Of a stretch of DNA of 64,000 nt, positions 45,001-56,295 are shown piece after piece. The stretch comes from Dendrocalamus latiflorus (Eukaryota > Streptophyta > Magnoliopsida > Poales > Poaceae), in contig CM029653.1 in NCBI GenBank assembly GCA_017311315.1, positions 42,258,665 through 42,322,664 on the forward strand. The letters are read 5' to 3'. The translations under genes were made by a program, and so were the position numbers. The notes below the pieces were generated by a model that saw only the letters and a program-made list of their open reading frames with translations, was not told the DNA's origin and ran no database searches. The first letter of the stretch is position 1. Every line of letters begins with the position of its first letter.

Positions 45001-48000
45001 CTAAAATTTTGATCCGTTTGAGCTGTGAAAGTGAAACATTGTACCGTCTGTCAAGCTCGAGTCGCCCATGCCAAAATCTTGGTAGTCAAGCAGCCAATCT
45101 GTTGCTCCATCCCAGGGTAACGGCCCGGTGATGCTGCCGAACTCATCATGCTTGCTACTCGCGAAATTGAGCCATGGCTCATCGACCGGCAGCTCCGTCT
45201 CCAACAGCCAGTTCACCAAGGGATCCTGGCCGTGACCGCTGGTGTTCGTGCTTGACAGCTCGGACGAGTCAGTGGCCATTGACATGCCCCCACTGCAGCC
45301 TCCCTTGGAATCCAACAGACTTATCATGTCACTGGATTTGGCCGACTCTGTCTTGACGGTGGATTGAGAGGTAGATCCTGTTGGGCTAGCCGCCATGGTG
45401 TTGGCCAGAGGCTGGTGTGTGGCAGGGTCGATGCCCATCTTGACGAGCTTCTTCTTGATGTGCGTGTTCCAGTGGTTCTTGATCTCGTTGTCCGTTCTAC
45501 CAGGTAATTTGGCAGCAATCTTGGACCATCTGCACATAAGGACGCAAGACATCAAGAATAATGAAAAGGGCAGTATTCGTTTATTTGTGGAATTAGAACA
45601 AAACAAAATGGTGAAAAAGGCAAGCCGATCAACTGTTTTCAGTCGTTTTCGCAGCTTGCTGAAAGCTTTTGTATTAATTTACCCATTTCAACCATTTTCG
45701 CAAATATATGCTTCATACATTCTTTGCAAAGTGGAGTTTGAGCCAGACGTAAATGGCTAGCTTGAGAATGACCATATAGGTACTACTATTACCTTTGCCT
45801 GGTAACTTTTGAAGTGCTCTTCAATTCACATATCTATATAACTTTTGAAGTGCTTTCCAATTCACATATCTATACTAGTTATGTACCCGTGCATTGCAAC
45901 GGAATTCATTGAATATATAGAGAATCGTGCTATAGAAAAGAGTTGCTCTAATCGGTTGGAAAGTGGAGAATGGTGAGAAGTTCAGTAAATAGATCGGTTA
46001 AAGGAGAATGGACGTACAACCACCAACTCATTCTTTCATAATAGTAATGATATGGAGGCTACATCAACGTAATATTTGCCTATTCGTAGTGCAATAATTA
46101 AGACAATATTTGCCTATTCGTAGTGCAATAATTAAGACAAAGATCTCCACTCCATTCAGGGGCGGAGCTACAGGGTGGTCCCTGTGGGCCGCGGACCACC
46201 CTGCGCTCGGTCCATCCAAAGCGGCAAAGCCCATTGATCCGCGCTGGAGTTCGCGTGACGGCGTGAGACCGAGACTCCGAGAGTTCGCGTGGCGCCGTGG
46301 CCGCGTATTCGCGTCGTCCGTTCGTATTCGCGTCCGCGCTGGAGTTCGCGTGAGACCGAGACTCCAAATTTGCTCCAAGTTCGCTGGAGTTTGCGTCCGC
46401 GCCCAGCAGCCAGCAGTAGCCACACATGGTGACAACTGACATGGTAAAAATAAGCTATTTCTAGGATGCTGGAGGCTTAGCGACCAAGTGTTCCCCCATT
46501 TTTGTACGCTTTTTGCCTATGCTTGAGATTGGGAAGCTCGTTCGTTTTCTCATTTTTTCTGATCTCTTCAGTCTATTTGTTGTTTTATGTGTTGCAGGGC
46601 TCTGGAACGAAGCTCAAGGACATTCCCAACGGTAATTTCTTGCCCCTGCAGTATCTTCTAATGTGTTGCTGTTACTGGTAGATGTTCCTGTTTGCTTGCG
46701 GCACTATCTTGTGTGGTCACGAACCACATAAGCTTTACCTAGTCCTAGAATGCGATGTCTCTGTTCACCTCATCACCTGTGACGGAGGTAATGTTGGGGA
46801 TCTTTCTTCTTATGGTGCGTTTCTTTATGGGTATGAATGATCTGTGGCTTGGTGAAAGTTTCAAGAGCAAAAACTGGATCTACGTGGTATTTAGAGTAAA
46901 AATTGGATCCTCCTGGTGTTTGAGGCTTAAGCAGTAGTTATGGGAATTCGGGGATGGATTCACTAAAGAACTGAATGAAAACTGTGAAACTGTTCTCCTG
47001 TCCGTTTACCTATTTTATCTGCCAGAGTAACAAATTTGAATATGGCTTTTAAGGTAAACTGTTTCAGAGTATACATGTCATTTGCTTGTGGTCATGATTA
47101 GAAATGCTTGACATTAGGCTTTGATTTGGTGTGTCGTGTGGATAAAATAAAATGGAAACAGAAGTAAGTCCGCCTAACAACTAGTAAACTGGAATTACAT
47201 GGCTAGAAATGGATAGTGTTGGTCTGTTGGGGTTATTGAAGAAATTTGTATGCTTCTTTGCTTAGCCCAGGGGTCATGACTGGTAGAACAAAAAAAAGAA
47301 CACATGGACTGGTAAAAAAAGTTTCTTTGCTTAGTCCAGGGGCCTTGAGGTATTTTCTGCAATGACCTTTATCAAGAATAAGTTGAGAAATAAGATAGGT
47401 GATAGCCTTCTGGATGATTGTCTAGTCACCTTTATTGAGCGGGATATCTTCTTACAATTGAGTGAAGAAGAGATCATCAACACTTTCATGACTATTAGAA
47501 GGCGCAGGCCTGACAAGAAGAAGAAGTAGTGACGTACTGTTTTTCAACTACTATGGGTATGTAATATTTCAATTTTATGTTAAGAAAGCTATATTCGTCT
47601 AGTTTATGAAGTTCGTATGCATTTTTTACCTTAATTGCATTTCGTAATTCATATACTTGTATACCGACATGTTATATTTATAGCGGTTAAATAAATTTTA
47701 GACAATGGACCACCATAGCTATAAATCCTGGCTACGCCACTGACTCCATTTGTTCTTTGAGCTATGTGAGCATCCTTCTAAGAATGCGAAAGGCACCAAA
47801 CAACCAAGAGGTTACAGGAGACCACAGGGGGAGGAAAAAATGGAATAAAAAATGCTCTCTTCCCAACTAGTGAAAGATTGAAAGAAGACATATGCTAGAC
47901 CCAAGTTGTTAATTAACCATGAAAAAGTCAAACACTGATCCAGCAGTATTTCCGAAAGGTAATAGCAAGCGTCTAGAGGATAAGAAGTCCTATTCTTAGC

Positions 48001-49612
48001 AAAAGAGAATTGTACAAAACTATTCTTAGCAAATCCAAATAAAAAAAACAACAATGTTAATTAAGATGTAACCTTGATTAGTGTATGGAAGAGTTTGTTT
48101 TTATCAAAAGACAGTAGTAATTGTTTCTAGATAAGCTTGTCTTTGATTGAGAGCCGTGGAGCAGCAGGGAGTTTTGAGGTTTGACAACAATACTATGTGC
48201 ATATTGACCTCTAGGTTCTGATACCATATTGAGTTACATGTACCGATCAATTCATCTAAAGACTTAAGCTAACGAAGATGAAGAAAGTCGGGCAATTCAC
48301 TTATACTTCAACACTCTCCTTCGCATGTAGTCTCCTTCAGATTTAAGATGTGTAATAGAAGTGGGTTGCAATTATTATTTTTTAATTGCGCCAGTCAGGT
48401 CTTGAACTCAAGACCTCTTAGCTATAATACCATATTAAGTTGTATGCACCGCTCAATTCACCTAAAAACTTAAACTGGTGAGGAAAGGGGATAAAGCACT
48501 TACACTTCAACACTCCACTCACGTGTAGGCTCTTTCAGGTTTAAGACACGAAATGAAAGTAGGCTACAATTATTTTTTTAATTGCGCCAACCGAGTATTG
48601 AACTTAAGACCTCTTAACTCTGATACCATATTGAGTTGCATGCACCAACCAATTCATTCAAAATATTAAACTTTTATGTGAACTGATCGATGCATGCAAC
48701 TTAATACATACGACTTTGAACTCTTTGTTGTTTATGAATTCAGTTCGTTGGAATATTGTGCCATCGTTTTACAGTAACTAGTACTGCATGCTTTGTTTAT
48801 ACTCTTATTGACACACAAGCTAGTCAGACTATATACAACAGTCAATCAATCTTATTTATTTTGTTGGGACGCCAATAGTAATATTGAAAACAGTCTGTCA
48901 CAGCGACATAATTAAGACACATGCATGCATCAAAAGAGTTGTGTGTTCACACAGAAACACACAAAATAGGTAGGAGTACTCTATACACGTGAAGTGTTTA
49001 TATGATCTCTAGAAAAATAAATTACAGTGCTTCTAAAGCATATTGATAGATTAATTTGTAACTATCCACTGCTACATACATTTTTTTTAAAAAATTGCAC
49101 TGCTACATACATAGTATGCACACTAGTTTTCAAAAAGTATGGGGGGTACTACTCATTATCATGTAAGTTTTGCTCTATCAGTATATTCATGATATTTGGA
49201 TACTTCCAAACTTAATCACACAGAATTCACCCATGCCCAGGAATGCATGAAAATAGCTTCTTCTAGCATACCATAATGAAGCAAATGGACTGACATAAGA
49301 AACGTCGTATATGCATGCATGCTATAATATTCCATGCAGGCGGGTGTACCTGTTGCCGAGCTTGGCGTGAAGGTCAACGATGAGCTGCTCCTCGTCGGTG
49401 CTGAGGAGGCCACGCTTGAGGTCGGGGCGGAGGTAGTTAGTCCACCGCAGCCGGCAGCTCTTGCCGCAGCGCAGCAGCCCCGCCAGCTTAGGCACCGCTC
49501 GCCAGCAGCAACGGCCGTGGGTCAGGATGAAGCTTATGAGCTTCTTGTCCTCCTCCGCCGTCCATGGCCCCCGCTTCACCCCCTGCTTGTCACAGCACGG
49601 CTGCCTCCCCAT
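45001..49612 (-). CDS. R2R3-MYB transcription factor, MYB20/42/43/85-like
   Basis: Two minus-strand exons, 49612-49350 and 45529-45001, with a GT...AG intron of 3820 bp, join in frame to 263 residues. The start is MGRQPCCDKQGVKRGPWTAE, typical of the family. R2 has the Trp series of GPWTAEED, then CCWRAVPKLAG, then CRLRWTNYLRP. R3 has DEEQLIVDLHAKLGNRW across the splice, then WSKIAAKLPGRTDNEIKNHW and THIKKKLVKMGIDPATHQPL. That last block is characteristic of the clade that regulates secondary-wall and lignin-precursor genes. The bHLH-interaction signature is not complete (Arg where Leu is expected). The C-terminus is Ser/Thr- and acid-rich with Trp-containing WLLDYQDF, fitting an activation domain. 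The usual first intron (after KLAG) is absent, while the second is hugely expanded by transposons. The protein looks intact. Confidence 0.95.
45790..45905. repeat. Local tandem duplication in the MYB intron
   Basis: TAACTTTTGAAGTGCT, then CAATTCACATATCTATA, occurs twice in a row at about 45805-45878. It is followed by ACCCGTGCATTGCAACGG, a motif found at the edge of many grass repeats. Confidence 0.75.
46157..47742 (+). mobile_element. hAT element in the MYB intron, internally deleted
   Basis: The ends are CAGGGGCGGAGCTACAGGG and, in reverse, CAGTGGCGTAGCCAGGATT. A perfect 8-bp duplication ACTCCATT lies at 46149-46156 and 47743-47750. At 1586 bp it is too short for an autonomous element, yet it retains the last coding part of a transposase (47345-47530). 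A GC-rich left part has a local duplication of GCGCTGGAGTTCGCGTGA. A short exon-like piece (GGCTCTGGAACGAAGCTCAA onwards, about 46600) sits between splice-like sites. Confidence 0.93.
47345..47530 (+). pseudogene. C-terminal remnant of a ZMYM1-like hAT transposase
   Basis: On the plus strand the frame through 47360 reads EVFSAMTFIKNKLRNK, then IGDSLLDDCLVTFIERDIF, then SEEEIINTFMTIRRRR and PDKKKK before a stop. This is the conserved C-terminal dimerisation end of the same transposase type whose middle part survives at 11939-12880. Upstream exons are missing, so no active enzyme can be made. Confidence 0.85.
48220..48670 (-). repeat. Tandem TRIM-like repeat with tRNA-Met primer-binding-site motif
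   Basis: A unit of about 200 bp recurs with starts at about 48221, 48427 and 48623. On the minus strand each junction contains AATATGGTATCAGA or a close variant, the initiator tRNA-Met PBS of retrotransposons, followed by AAGAGGTCTTGAGTTCAA, a tRNA B-box-like stretch, and GGCGCAATTA. The LTR-PBS-LTR-like layout fits a terminal-repeat retrotransposon in miniature in tandem form. No coding region. Confidence 0.6.
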
Positions 49613-49787
49613 CTCTGCTACTTACTGCAGACTTACACCAGATGATCAACTCCTGTATTAAAAGGCTACCAAACTTCTATTGCCTTGTAAATATATATCC
49701 TATGAACTACCAAACTCTCACAGACAAGCATCAGACAAAAGGGTCGTGACAGCTCCCTTGCAACTGCAATGGCTGTCTGTGCTCGCA

Positions 49788-49795
49788 TATTTATA
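49788..49795 (-). promoter_or_regulatory. TATA box of the MYB gene
   Basis: On the minus strand GGGCTATAAATATGCGAG gives a canonical TATAAATA about 175 bp upstream of the MYB start codon, a normal distance allowing a ~145-nt leader. Confidence 0.65.
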
Positions 49796-49829
49796 GCCCA
49801 GCTCGATTTTCTTTTGAAGAAACGGTGTG

Positions 49830-50188
49830 GTGTTTTTCATGCATTTTATACGTGGTGATGGCGATAGTGATGGTGATTAGGTCGATTTAGTGTGATCAGG
49901 AAGCAAGGGTTTCGATCTGTGCTACAATAAACTTTCCAATGTTTAACTTCCCGTACAAAATAAAAGCAATTACACCTATGTACCGCAGCATCATGATGTA
50001 CTACTACTGCTAGAGTTGATCAGATTGATGCATATGGTGTCAAAATTCTGAGACCAAGTCGATCCCTGCAATTCAATACTCCTGACATGGTACAAGGGTT
50101 TAAGATGATCTTAATTAATTAACTTTGTGCTGAGATGAGCAATGCTCAATTATTGCAGATGTAAGAATAGCACAATGCCCTAGCAAGT
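49830..50188. other. Upstream region of the MYB gene, no further feature seen
   Basis: AT-rich sequence without transposon ends or convincing frames. Confidence 0.4.
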
Positions 50189-50197
50189 GACTATTTT

Positions 50198-50434
50198 GGG
50201 TATTTATAAATATCATCCGGATGTTTTCTTTCTAACTATCATCCAGATTTGTGACCGTTGGATTAGAGATCCAAGGGTCACAAATTCTCCCACCCCCTCA
50301 AAAAAAAATTCACCCCCCCTCCAAAAAAAATTCTCCCCCCTCCAAAAAAAGAGACCGTTGAATCTCTAATCCAACGGTCCGAAATTTGAATGATTGTTGG
50401 GAAGAAAACATTCGGGTGATACCTATATACACCC
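50198..50434. mobile_element. Foldback Mutator-type MITE, ATCATCCGGATGTTTTCTT family, copy 2
   Basis: 237 bp, exactly the length of the copy at 42549-42785, with a perfect 9-bp duplication GACTATTTT (50189-50197 and 50435-50443). It has the same long inverted repeats; the loop carries C-rich CACCCCCCCT tracts. Confidence 0.93.
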
Positions 50435-50443
50435 GACTATTTT

Positions 50444-50902
50444 TTAGAAAAATAACAACTGATTAAAGACGATGCTACAGGAACCACCAATGCTATTTTC
50501 TCTGAAAGGAAGCTGCAGTTTACCTGGTGCTTCTGAAGCTTTAGCTGCTTCCATGGTATCTATGTATGTCACCTCCGTTGCCCTCTTACGCAACGTTGTG
50601 CATTATAGCTGATCAAACCATGAGGAACCCTCTCATGTTCTCACCTGCATGTGTCTGTTGCAAGCTGCATGTGTAACATATCTTTGTGGACCAAGATCAT
50701 GATGTTGAGCACACGATAGTGTATATGTCGCATGTAAGTTTGTACATAAATCAAGCACGACCAGTGACTCCAGTGGTGTAGCCTGTGCCGAAACATTCAG
50801 CATCAAAGCTCGTCAAGACTGGTATCATAACGCTGAGTTCTGCCAGATCAGTTGTCAGCAGGCAAGAGCTGGGCTGTACCAGTTTCTTCTGCCATATGTC
50901 TA
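50444..50902. other. Intergenic, no feature seen
   Basis: No gene or paired transposon ends recognised. Confidence 0.4.
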
Positions 50903-52138
50903 TGTTAACTTTGATCCAAGAGAAAACGCACACATTGTAAATAAACAGAGAGAACACAGGAGAATTTCTGAATTTCTCTATTATCTTATTTGCTCCTCTT
51001 TTTTCTTGTTTTTTTTACAAAACTAGCTACAAACCTTCTCAATATATAGACTAATAATCTCCTACTAGTATATATATTTGGACTTCAAGTTGGACACAAC
51101 TTCAACTTGAGTTACATACGGAGACGGACTCTACTATATCTTGGACTCGAAGTCAAGATTATTTCTAACAATCACCCTCTTAATCTTGACTTAACATACT
51201 CTAGTTTTAGTCTCAATGCATTATAAACTACCAGCCATACCTTGACATGAAGCGTTCTACATGCAAACTACATGTAGGAACTCAACTCAACTGGTACGTG
51301 TCCATCCAGATGCAAAGATTCTAAAATATTGAGGCAGTCGGTCTCAACTACGACTTACTAAACTCATACTTGACACAGAACGGTGACACATCTTCTCAAC
51401 GTTTCGATTTCTTTTCACCTTACTTGAGTTTGGACGGCGACACATCTTCTCGACGTCCCTAACTCCCAACTTTCATCAGAGTTTCATTATCACTGAGCGC
51501 TTTAGCAAGAAATATTTTCTTCATCTTGATTGCCCAGGCTGCATAATTACTCGTCGTGAGCATCAGATAATGCAGTGAGACAACAGAATTCTCCTTCGCC
51601 ATCATACTGGATGATGCCTCATTACCGGTGACACCACTTCCCGGAGAACGCGACATGATCTTGAGCACGGATCAAGATCTCGGGCTACTTTGAAGTGGCT
51701 TTTGGACTGAGGGAATGGAAGGACGTGCCGCACATGTCTTTTTCCCGGGAGAGCTACGTGAATACGAGTGACGTGCGCCTCAGGAGCGCCGTGTGAGACG
51801 CGCTGAAAACGTAATCGCCGAAATGATTTTTCTAGCGACTCGGTTCTCGCCTAGACTTTGATACCACTTGTTAACTTTGATCCAGGAGAAAACACACACA
51901 TCGTAAATAAACGAAGAGTACACAGGAGAATTTCTGAATTTCTCTATTATCTTATTTGCTCCCTTTTTTTATTGTTTTTCTTTTACAAAACTGGCTACAA
52001 ACCTTCTCAATATATAGGCTAATAATCTTCTACTAGTATATGTATTCAAACTTCAAATTGAACACAACTTCAACTTGAGTTACACACGGAGACGGACTCT
52101 ACTATGTCTTAGACTCGAAGTCAAGATTATTTCTAACA
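50903..52138 (-). mobile_element. Miniature copia-type LTR retrotransposon
   Basis: LTRs lie at 50903-51170 (268 bp) and 51869-52138 (270 bp), both TG...CA. The flanks are GTCTA (50898-50902) and ATCTA (52139-52143), a 5-bp duplication with one change. Read on the minus strand, the 5' LTR (right copy) is followed by AGTGGTATCAAAGTC, a tRNA-iMet primer-binding site. The 3' LTR is preceded by AAGAGGGTGAT, a polypurine tract. The 698-bp interior encodes only a gag-like start (51459-51668), so the element relies on enzymes from elsewhere. The LTRs are very similar, which suggests a fairly recent insertion. Confidence 0.92.
51459..51668 (-). pseudogene. Truncated copia gag N-terminus
   Basis: A 69-codon frame containing HYLMLTTSNYAAWAIKMKKI, matching the LTS.NY..W...M signature at the start of copia gag proteins. 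It stops soon afterwards and no zinc knuckle, protease, integrase or RT follows. Confidence 0.7.
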
Positions 52139-52472
52139 ATCTAAGTGTATGTATATTATCCAATAGTAACACTGAAGATGGAAGGAGATACGAACAGGAA
52201 CAGACAGGGTCACATAACAACCAAGCCATATATGATATATCACCTTCCTTGAATCTGTAGTTACTCATGGGCTTTATGACCAACTGGGAAAGTTGAGCAC
52301 CCCTTTAGTTCTATGTCAATATCAAGACAGTACAACAGATCAGAAAAAAACAGTAACTAATTGATTAGATTTGGGGAAATAATGGCCGCCATCAGTAAAT
52401 TTCAGGTACCCCGTTCCATCAAACAATTTACTCATTGTGTAAGAAAATTGGTTATTCTGTAATGGGATGCAA

Positions 52473-52520
<48 letters not shown>

Positions 52521-55260
52521 TAGAAAACTACTAATTGTACGATCTAGCTAAACTCTTCAGAGCCTATTAACCAAATGAACGGAAAAGAAATGGATAGTCT
52601 CACTTCTACTCAGAAATGACAGCAAGGGACAGCTTACGCATCTGTGGGTATGCAACACAATCTGCCGACAAGAAGAAGAAATGACCGCATGCTGTAACAA
52701 GAAAACAACGTCAATTCAGTGATACATACTTTGGAATACTGATATAAGAAGGGGCATAATCAATCAATCAATTACCAAACTTGTTGATGAATGCTGTTCA
52801 GATCCTAGCTGTCCTGCAATTGAAATATATTTTGGAGAACTACAGGCCTTGTGCGAGGCTGTGTAAGCTGCAAGCAAAATGCTAGCTACTGCTGATGGGA
52901 TGAAACTATGGCAGCAATATTCTGGGATGCAATGCTAACTGGTCCATAAGATTATAACATGACACTGGCTTGGTCTTCACTGAATTTGTTATTGCAAAGT
53001 AATGCAAATTTTAGGCATAATAATGTATTGCACACTCTGGTGGACTTACCTAACATGACGAAACCAACTTCAATGCCTATTTTTCTGTCCAGTAAACAAT
53101 GTAAGATCGATATTTTTTAGGATAATTATCAGAGAAAACAGTTAGATTAAAACTTGAATGGTTTATCCTTTCCAGATGAACAAGCACTCGTCTATGGAAG
53201 GAAGAATGCTGTCGCAAGTATGATGTCACATTAAGATACAGATTTTTGGTTGAAGAAATGACAGTTCTCATTTCATCTAAAAATAGACAGAGCTTAAGAA
53301 AATCTAAAGCAAATCTAAGGACCAGAAATGGCCACTCCACAATGAATGCATCTGCCACACAGTTACACTCGGCGCATTGTTCCTCTTCCCAAGTACTGTT
53401 GCACATTTTTACTTTTTTAGTGCTGAAATAGTCAATGGGAATATACTTTTAGGAGAGGACCAATGGCACCATGAGAATAATTTTCTTTCTAGGTGGTAGG
53501 TCTATTCCACCCTGACTTCCAATATTTCCACAAGAAGCTATAAGCAGTAATGCGTCCAGTGCAAGTAAGTGAATCACCCAATAGGTGCTATTATGCTAAC
53601 CCTCTTGATTTCAGTATCAAATCAAGGTGATCTCAAGGTGAAATTTGCTGTGAATAGTAAGTTTTATTTTTGTTCTTATTTTTCCTCATTTTATAAATTG
53701 TCAGAAAATTCACTTTTTCGGTTCTCTTAGAACTGACTGATTTTGTATTTGCAATTCTATATTGTAGAGGATGACACTTAAGATTACATCTACTATTTTT
53801 GGGGAACTTTAGTTCTAATTTTATGCCCAAATCAAGAGGTTTACATAATAGTGTCCAGTGGGTGGTTTGCGCTAGGCCGCTAGATATGCCCTCATTAAGT
53901 AGAACTTCTGACTGATTCCCTGCTGCTTCATATCTATCTTCACACAAGAAATACGAAACATGTCACAATACCTTATAAGAGGAATATGAATTATATGATA
54001 ATCATGATTCTTCCAGATCGCACGTCTTTATGTGAGCAATTGTTGTACTATATTAGCTCTTCACAAAACTGTCTTAAGTTTCTACTTTCAAGCCATACAC
54101 CCTAGTACCCTACTACTGCCAAGTGCCAACTTGGGATTGTAATTCACCAAGGGTTGACATAGTCAATGATATAGAGAGGATCACACAAAAGCAATGGACC
54201 TGATTACACAAAAGCAATGGACCAATTTGTCATCTCATTTTCTGCAGTTACCGACAGGCTTAACCATATTAAAGTACAATGTCTTAGAGCAAAGTACCTG
54301 GACTTTCCAAATTTCGGCGGAGTAAGTTACTGCTCATGTTACGGAGATGACTACCTTTTGAAAATTGCATCGAAAGAGAATGGGTCTAGTATTTCCATCA
54401 CCACATTCCATCAGCTAAATTCACTGAATAGCAACCTGGATTACCAAACATCCAGCTAAGAAACCGTGTAACCGACGTAGATTGACTTGATTAGGGGGGC
54501 AATCTACATATTTAGGTTTTGAATCTTTCTCTCTTTAGCCACTTTCCATTTTTAATTAAGAAAGTCCTCAGTAAGACATCACACAAACTTTAGCACAATG
54601 ACTTTCTAGGTTGGGGGAAAAGGGACTAGGCTTCTAGGAAATATTGTACCTGTCTGTTTAGGGAGAAATCAGTTTTAAAAAATTGCTAGGAAATGTAGCT
54701 TCTCTGACGGCTAGTAAATCTTTCAATATTGGTTACTCCACTTGACAAATATTAGCAAGCCGCGCATACCATTGGAAGAATTCAACCTAGCAGGCTCTAG
54801 CTCTATTGGCATCTGCATGACGATTTTATGCTCACAAAAACAGCAGCAAATTACAATATTTGAGTTGGCACGTTCCTCTCGTGCATTCATTGGCTTTGTT
54901 CTGCAATACGACCCAGCACAGGTACCATAAACCTTGATTCAGTCTCAAGTCTCAAAGCTGCACATGCTAAATTATGAGCGCAGAAGCGCCGGTGTTACAA
55001 GGAATTATCAGTACCACCAAAAGGACTAGGCTGTACAGCACCAACTTGGCCACTTCCTGTGACCAAATGCTACGACTTTGAGCAAGTCATTCATTGTAGA
55101 GTCATGCTCCAAGTTAGTGCAGGTCATTTCTATCAGTAAGTTCCTACAAACCGCAAATTCACAGCCATCTAATCTCACATTGCAGCGTTCTTTGAACCAA
55201 GATGAAGATATGAGTGCTCATCTAAAACTAAAAGCACAAGAAGAGTAACTAGGTTCAGCT
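52139..55260. other. Unassigned region; possible introns of a minus-strand transcript
   Basis: Low repeat content compared with its surroundings, with several splice-like sites on the minus strand. An example is an acceptor TTGTTACAG near 52702, followed by an open frame CGHFFFLSADCVAYPQMRKL, which runs 7 more residues to a stop near 52620. A phase-consistent gene model linking this to the GC-rich patch at 55290-55710 could not be built. A (GA)n microsatellite lies at 52478-52516. Confidence 0.3.
52478..52516. repeat. (GA)n microsatellite
   Basis: About 38 bp of GA dinucleotides. Confidence 0.95.
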
Positions 55261-55293
55261 GCGGCGGATGATTATGCGGCCAGAGACAGAATA

Positions 55294-55710
55294 TCATGTC
55301 TCGCCCCCGCCAAGATCGCAAGAAAGTACAAAATCGCAACGTGTGGCCGCAAAGCGAGGGGCGCGAATGAGCAGAAGAATCTTAATTTGGTGGGAGACGG
55401 ACGGAAGCGACTCACACTGACCGGGCGGGGGCGGAGCAGGAGGGGGATTCGTCGAGGCGGCAGTGGCACTGACGCGGACCTGGCACCCTTCGCCACCCGG
55501 CACGGCCGGCCTCAGTGCTGTACGGCCGCTCTTGAGAGGAAGCGAACGTTGACAAGGGCGCGACGGCGAAGCTAACACGGCCCCGCCACTCTGACGGCGA
55601 TGGCCGGAGAGCAACCGAGCGGAAGGGATTGGGCCCCTCGCAATGTGGACAGGGTTGCAACACTTGTAAACACTGGGAGCGAGCTGTACGGCTGATGAGC
55701 AAACAAACAA
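55294..55710 (-). CDS. Candidate first exon with transit-peptide-like N-terminus (unknown gene)
   Basis: A GC-rich patch on the minus strand contains an open frame with Ser/Arg/Pro-rich, acid-poor sequence (IARGPIPSARLLSGHRRQSG, later CQVRVSATAAST) that resembles an organellar targeting peptide. A second frame over the same DNA also looks basic and Ser-rich, so the phase is uncertain. Possible donors CGGTCAGT and GTGTGAGT occur at about 55417-55425. Downstream exons would lie at lower coordinates but were not assembled. It may equally be a non-coding leader. I do not recognise the protein. Confidence 0.25.
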   Translation of the reverse strand: MFVCSSAVQLAPSVYKCCNPVHIARGPIPSARLLSGHRRQSGGAVLASPSRPCQRSLPLKSGRTALRPAVPGGEGCQVRVSATAASTNPPPAPPPPGQCESLPSVSHQIKILLLIRAPRFAATRCDFVLSCDLGGGET

Positions 55711-55899
55711 AAGCCCAGCAAAGACGTGTTTTTGTTGGAAGGTTTTTCTACTTTGCGCTGTGATTAGTTACGTGTAAATAGAATACACCGCGTATTGTTT
55801 GATTAGATATACATTTCATAATCACAGTACCTGTGCTATGGGGTGTATGATTGATGTAATCTCGAGCGAATTGTGCAAAGCCTCGTGTTTTTTTGGTTT

Positions 55900-56295
55900 T
55901 TTTTGTTAAACATCATTCGGATGTTTTCTTTCTAACTATTATCCAGATTTAGAACCATTGGATTAGAAATTCGATGGCCATGAACTCTCCCTCCTCCCCC
56001 TTGAAAAAAATCTCCATCCTTCAAAAATAAATTTTTTTTGATCTCTAATCCAAAGATCACAAATTTAAATAATAATTAGGAAAAAACATTCATGTAATGT
56101 CTATACACTTCCATTTTTTTTGTCTATCCGTGTCAGCTACCCACATGGCCACATCTTCAAATGGCTTTAGTTTATAGGTATTTTTCAGCTTTCAATTCAT
56201 TTAATTCATAAACCACTTAAAATATACCGGTTTCTAATTTTAATTTATTTTAGTTTTTTGATTTTTTTTCTTATCCCTTTATATTGTCCGTAATG
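55900..56295. repeat. Degraded ATCATCCGGATG-family MITE (copy 3) fused to dispersed repeat
   Basis: The left end has AACATCATTCGGATGTTTTC and TCTAACTATTATCCAGATTT; an internal partner reads TAGGAAAAAACATTCATGTA, which is the degenerate inverted end. The element runs directly into poly-T-type repeat sequence. Confidence 0.65.

Noticed and set aside
46110..46439. Overlapping frames of 85-123 codons on both strands
   Set aside because: They lie in the GC-rich end of the hAT element within the MYB intron and have no domains.
48400..48450. tRNA gene suggested by a B-box-like GAGTTCAA
   Set aside because: No cloverleaf could be drawn and the motif recurs with the tandem repeat. It fits retroelement-derived DNA better.
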